This document shows positions 5,903-7,274 of a DNA stretch of 7,274 nucleotides, piece after piece (the first letter of the stretch is position 1; each line of letters begins with the position of its first letter). The stretch covers positions 1 through 7,274 of the forward strand of contig JBJMFM010000149.1 in NCBI GenBank assembly GCA_045808425.1, given 5' to 3'. A model generated the notes under the pieces. That model saw nothing but the letters and a program-made list of their open reading frames with translations, was not told the DNA's origin and searched no databases. Made by a program: the position numbers and the translations under genes. Source of the stretch: JAFAQB01 sp045808425. Lineage in GTDB: Archaea; Thermoproteota; Nitrososphaeria; Nitrososphaerales; Nitrososphaeraceae.

Positions 5903-7062
5903 TTGACATTCAAAGACCTAAAGAAAAGAGTTAGTTTACAAGTTTCGCAAGAGGAAACTAGACTATTTGAAAGGTTGAAAGGCAAACCTTTCAGAGGATA
6001 TGGGACAAACAACAGCATAAGCAAGAAGACATAAGAACAAACGGAGACTGCTGCTTTAACCACGTTATTGGTTTACCTCAGAAGGATGGAGTCGATAAAC
6101 CATTCTATGATTATGAACAATTAATTTTTGATTCCCTAGCTACGCACAATAGTAACAAGCATTTATGGATAAAGAAGGCAACCGGTTTAGGTGTATCTGA
6201 ATTTTTGCTGCGATTCATGGCCTGACTTTGCTTGAAAGACAATGCGTTATTAGGCTCTCAGATGTGCATTGTAACGGGGCCTAGAATTGACTTGGCTATT
6301 ACCTTTATAGATAGGATGGAAAAAATGTTTGCAAATATAAAGGGCATCCCCGCTGCATTTGATAATAAAGAAACTGTAATAGAACTAAACAGTGTCAAGA
6401 TAGAAGCACTTCCATCACACCATTTAGATGCTATGCGTGGCCTACCTAATGTATCTTTTATACTGCTAGATAAAGCTGACTTCTTCCCTCCAGGACAGCA
6501 AGCTGATGCTAGAGACGTTTCTGAGAGATATATCGCAAAGTCAAATCCCTACATAGTGATGGTATCAACGCCAAATGCACCTGAGGGTTTGTTTGAGAGA
6601 ATAGAGAAAGAAGCTGAAGATACCTGTCTTTACAAACGGATATTCCTGGATTATACCTATGGCATTGGTAAGATATACACCGCAGAGGAAATAGAAAGAG
6701 CTAAACAATCACCATCATTTGAGCGAGAATACAATCTAAAATATCTGGGTAGAATAGGGAACGTATTCCACACAAAGGATATTGAAGCAGCAATTGAGAA
6801 AGGCAGGAAATATGACCCTGATGCATTCAATCCTAATAATAACATTTCAGATAACGATGACGAAAATCAAAAAGGGGTATATGGGGGGGAAAATTCTTTC
6901 ACCGCCTATTCATGCTATCATTGTGACGCCTTCCATACAGACAGTCAAAGCGATTATCAGCGGCATAACGTCATAAATCATCCAGGAAAAGGCGCTTACT
7001 CTAGCAAGGCAGAGATAGAGAAACAAGGGCTAAAAGCACAAGGAAAGAGCTGGGAAGTTTAG
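5903..7062 (+). pseudogene. Terminase-like large subunit ATPase, broken and fused to a C2H2 finger
   Basis: Frame 2 from TTG 5903 reads DLKKRVSLQVSQEETRLF then ERLKGKPF (to about 5992). The protein resumes in frame 1 with RIWDKQQHKQEDI and CCFNHVIGLPQKDGVDKPF. A Walker A-like KKATGLGVSE is at 6172-6201, similar to the deviant P-loops of some phage terminases. TGA 6223-6225 interrupts RFMA-stop-LCLKDN, probably a lost Trp codon. The 276-codon remainder has a Walker B-like LLDKADFF (6463-6486), with Lys (6472-6474) where a catalytic Glu is expected, and a coupling-motif-like VSTPNAPEG. After AFNPNNN the expected RNase H-like nuclease domain is absent. Instead there is a finger, C-x2-C-x13-H-x4-H (Cys codons 6913 and 6922; His 6964 and 6979), and the tail LKAQGKSWEV. 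DNA packaging is implausible for this copy. It is probably a provirus or element relic. The TTG start is uncertain. Confidence 0.75.
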
Positions 7063-7068
7063 AATAGA

Positions 7069-7274
7069 TTGGATATATGTGAAGAAAGACCACCTGGTTA
7101 TAGAGTAAGAGTTGCAGTGCTAAGAAACGACAAGCTAAAGGAAAACCTCGTAATTGAGTACGAGTACGATACTAGAATACTTTCAACTATTGCAGCACGT
7201 GATATTATAAAAGGTTCATGTGTAAGACCTGGTTTTAATGCAAGAGATGTTGAAGAATACCATAATGCAGACCT
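7069..7274 (+). CDS. Unknown ORF, 5' part, runs off the right edge
   Basis: The same frame that stops at TAG 7060-7062 reopens and stays open to the window end, about 70 codons. The text PPGYRVRVAVLRNDKLKEN, LVIEYEYDTR, STIAARDIIKG and NARDVEEYHNAD looks clearly coding, with alternating strand and helix character. No ATG starts it; TTG 7069 is the best available start and no ribosome site or TATA box is convincing. It could be a separate gene with a weak start, a gene whose 5' end was lost, or the rest of a larger protein cut by the TAG. The family is not recognised. Confidence 0.5.
   Translation, partial: MDICEERPPGYRVRVAVLRNDKLKENLVIEYEYDTRILSTIAARDIIKGSCVRPGFNARDVEEYHNAD

Noticed and set aside
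5818..6063. - strand ORF with hydrophobic N terminus
   Set aside because: Shadow of the N-terminal part of the ATPase relic, whose + strand translation is family-like in two joined frames.
265..7062. TAG read as a sense codon, since frames continue after TAG at 265, 4146 and 7060
   Set aside because: TAG also ends the intact zinc-finger gene at 2650, the tails before 4146 and 7060 look like natural C termini, and no amber-decoding machinery is visible.

Overview
This AT-rich window looks like an accessory region of an ammonia-oxidising archaeon (Nitrososphaeria/Thaumarchaeota; a Nitrososphaera or Nitrosocosmicus relative is my best guess, made from memory of protein families and not from a search). 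Supporting signs are TATA-like boxes about 20-25 bases upstream of start codons with no clear Shine-Dalgarno site (leaderless style), a small single C2H2 zinc-finger protein, a response regulator joined to a cyclase-like domain, and terminase-like proteins of a kind I associate with this group.

Left part (1-1316, + strand): the 3' end of an unknown gene, a 96-codon reading frame broken by one in-frame TAG, a doubtful 55-codon ORF overlapping both neighbours, and an intact unknown 97-aa protein. A gene-poor stretch with a strong hairpin then separates these from the convergent genes on the - strand.

Middle-left (1317-3382, - strand, transcribed right to left): a damaged Ser/Asn-rich ORF, a C2H2 zinc-finger protein, and a 447-aa protein with an N-terminal degenerate class III cyclase-like domain and a C-terminal receiver domain. 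Neighbouring frames overlap by 8 and 11 bases, so they look co-transcribed and translationally coupled. This is a plausible signalling cassette.

Right part (3551-7274, + strand): a broken gene for a helix-turn-helix protein resembling a terminase small subunit, an intact 475-aa patatin-like phospholipase with its own promoter, and a heavily damaged terminase-like ATPase. The ATPase gene carries a frameshift, an in-frame TGA and a Walker B Glu-to-Lys change. It also lacks the expected nuclease domain and ends in a C2H2 finger instead. A further unknown ORF runs off the right edge. This reads as a decayed virus-derived or integrated-element locus, with the patatin gene as the only intact member, lying between the two terminase relics.

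No complete new defence or mobile system can be shown here. The most notable points are the patatin gene between the terminase relics, the ATPase/zinc-finger fusion, the degenerate cyclase-receiver protein with its zinc-finger partner, and several broken frames that each return with a one-base change. Those could be true gene decay or assembly errors.
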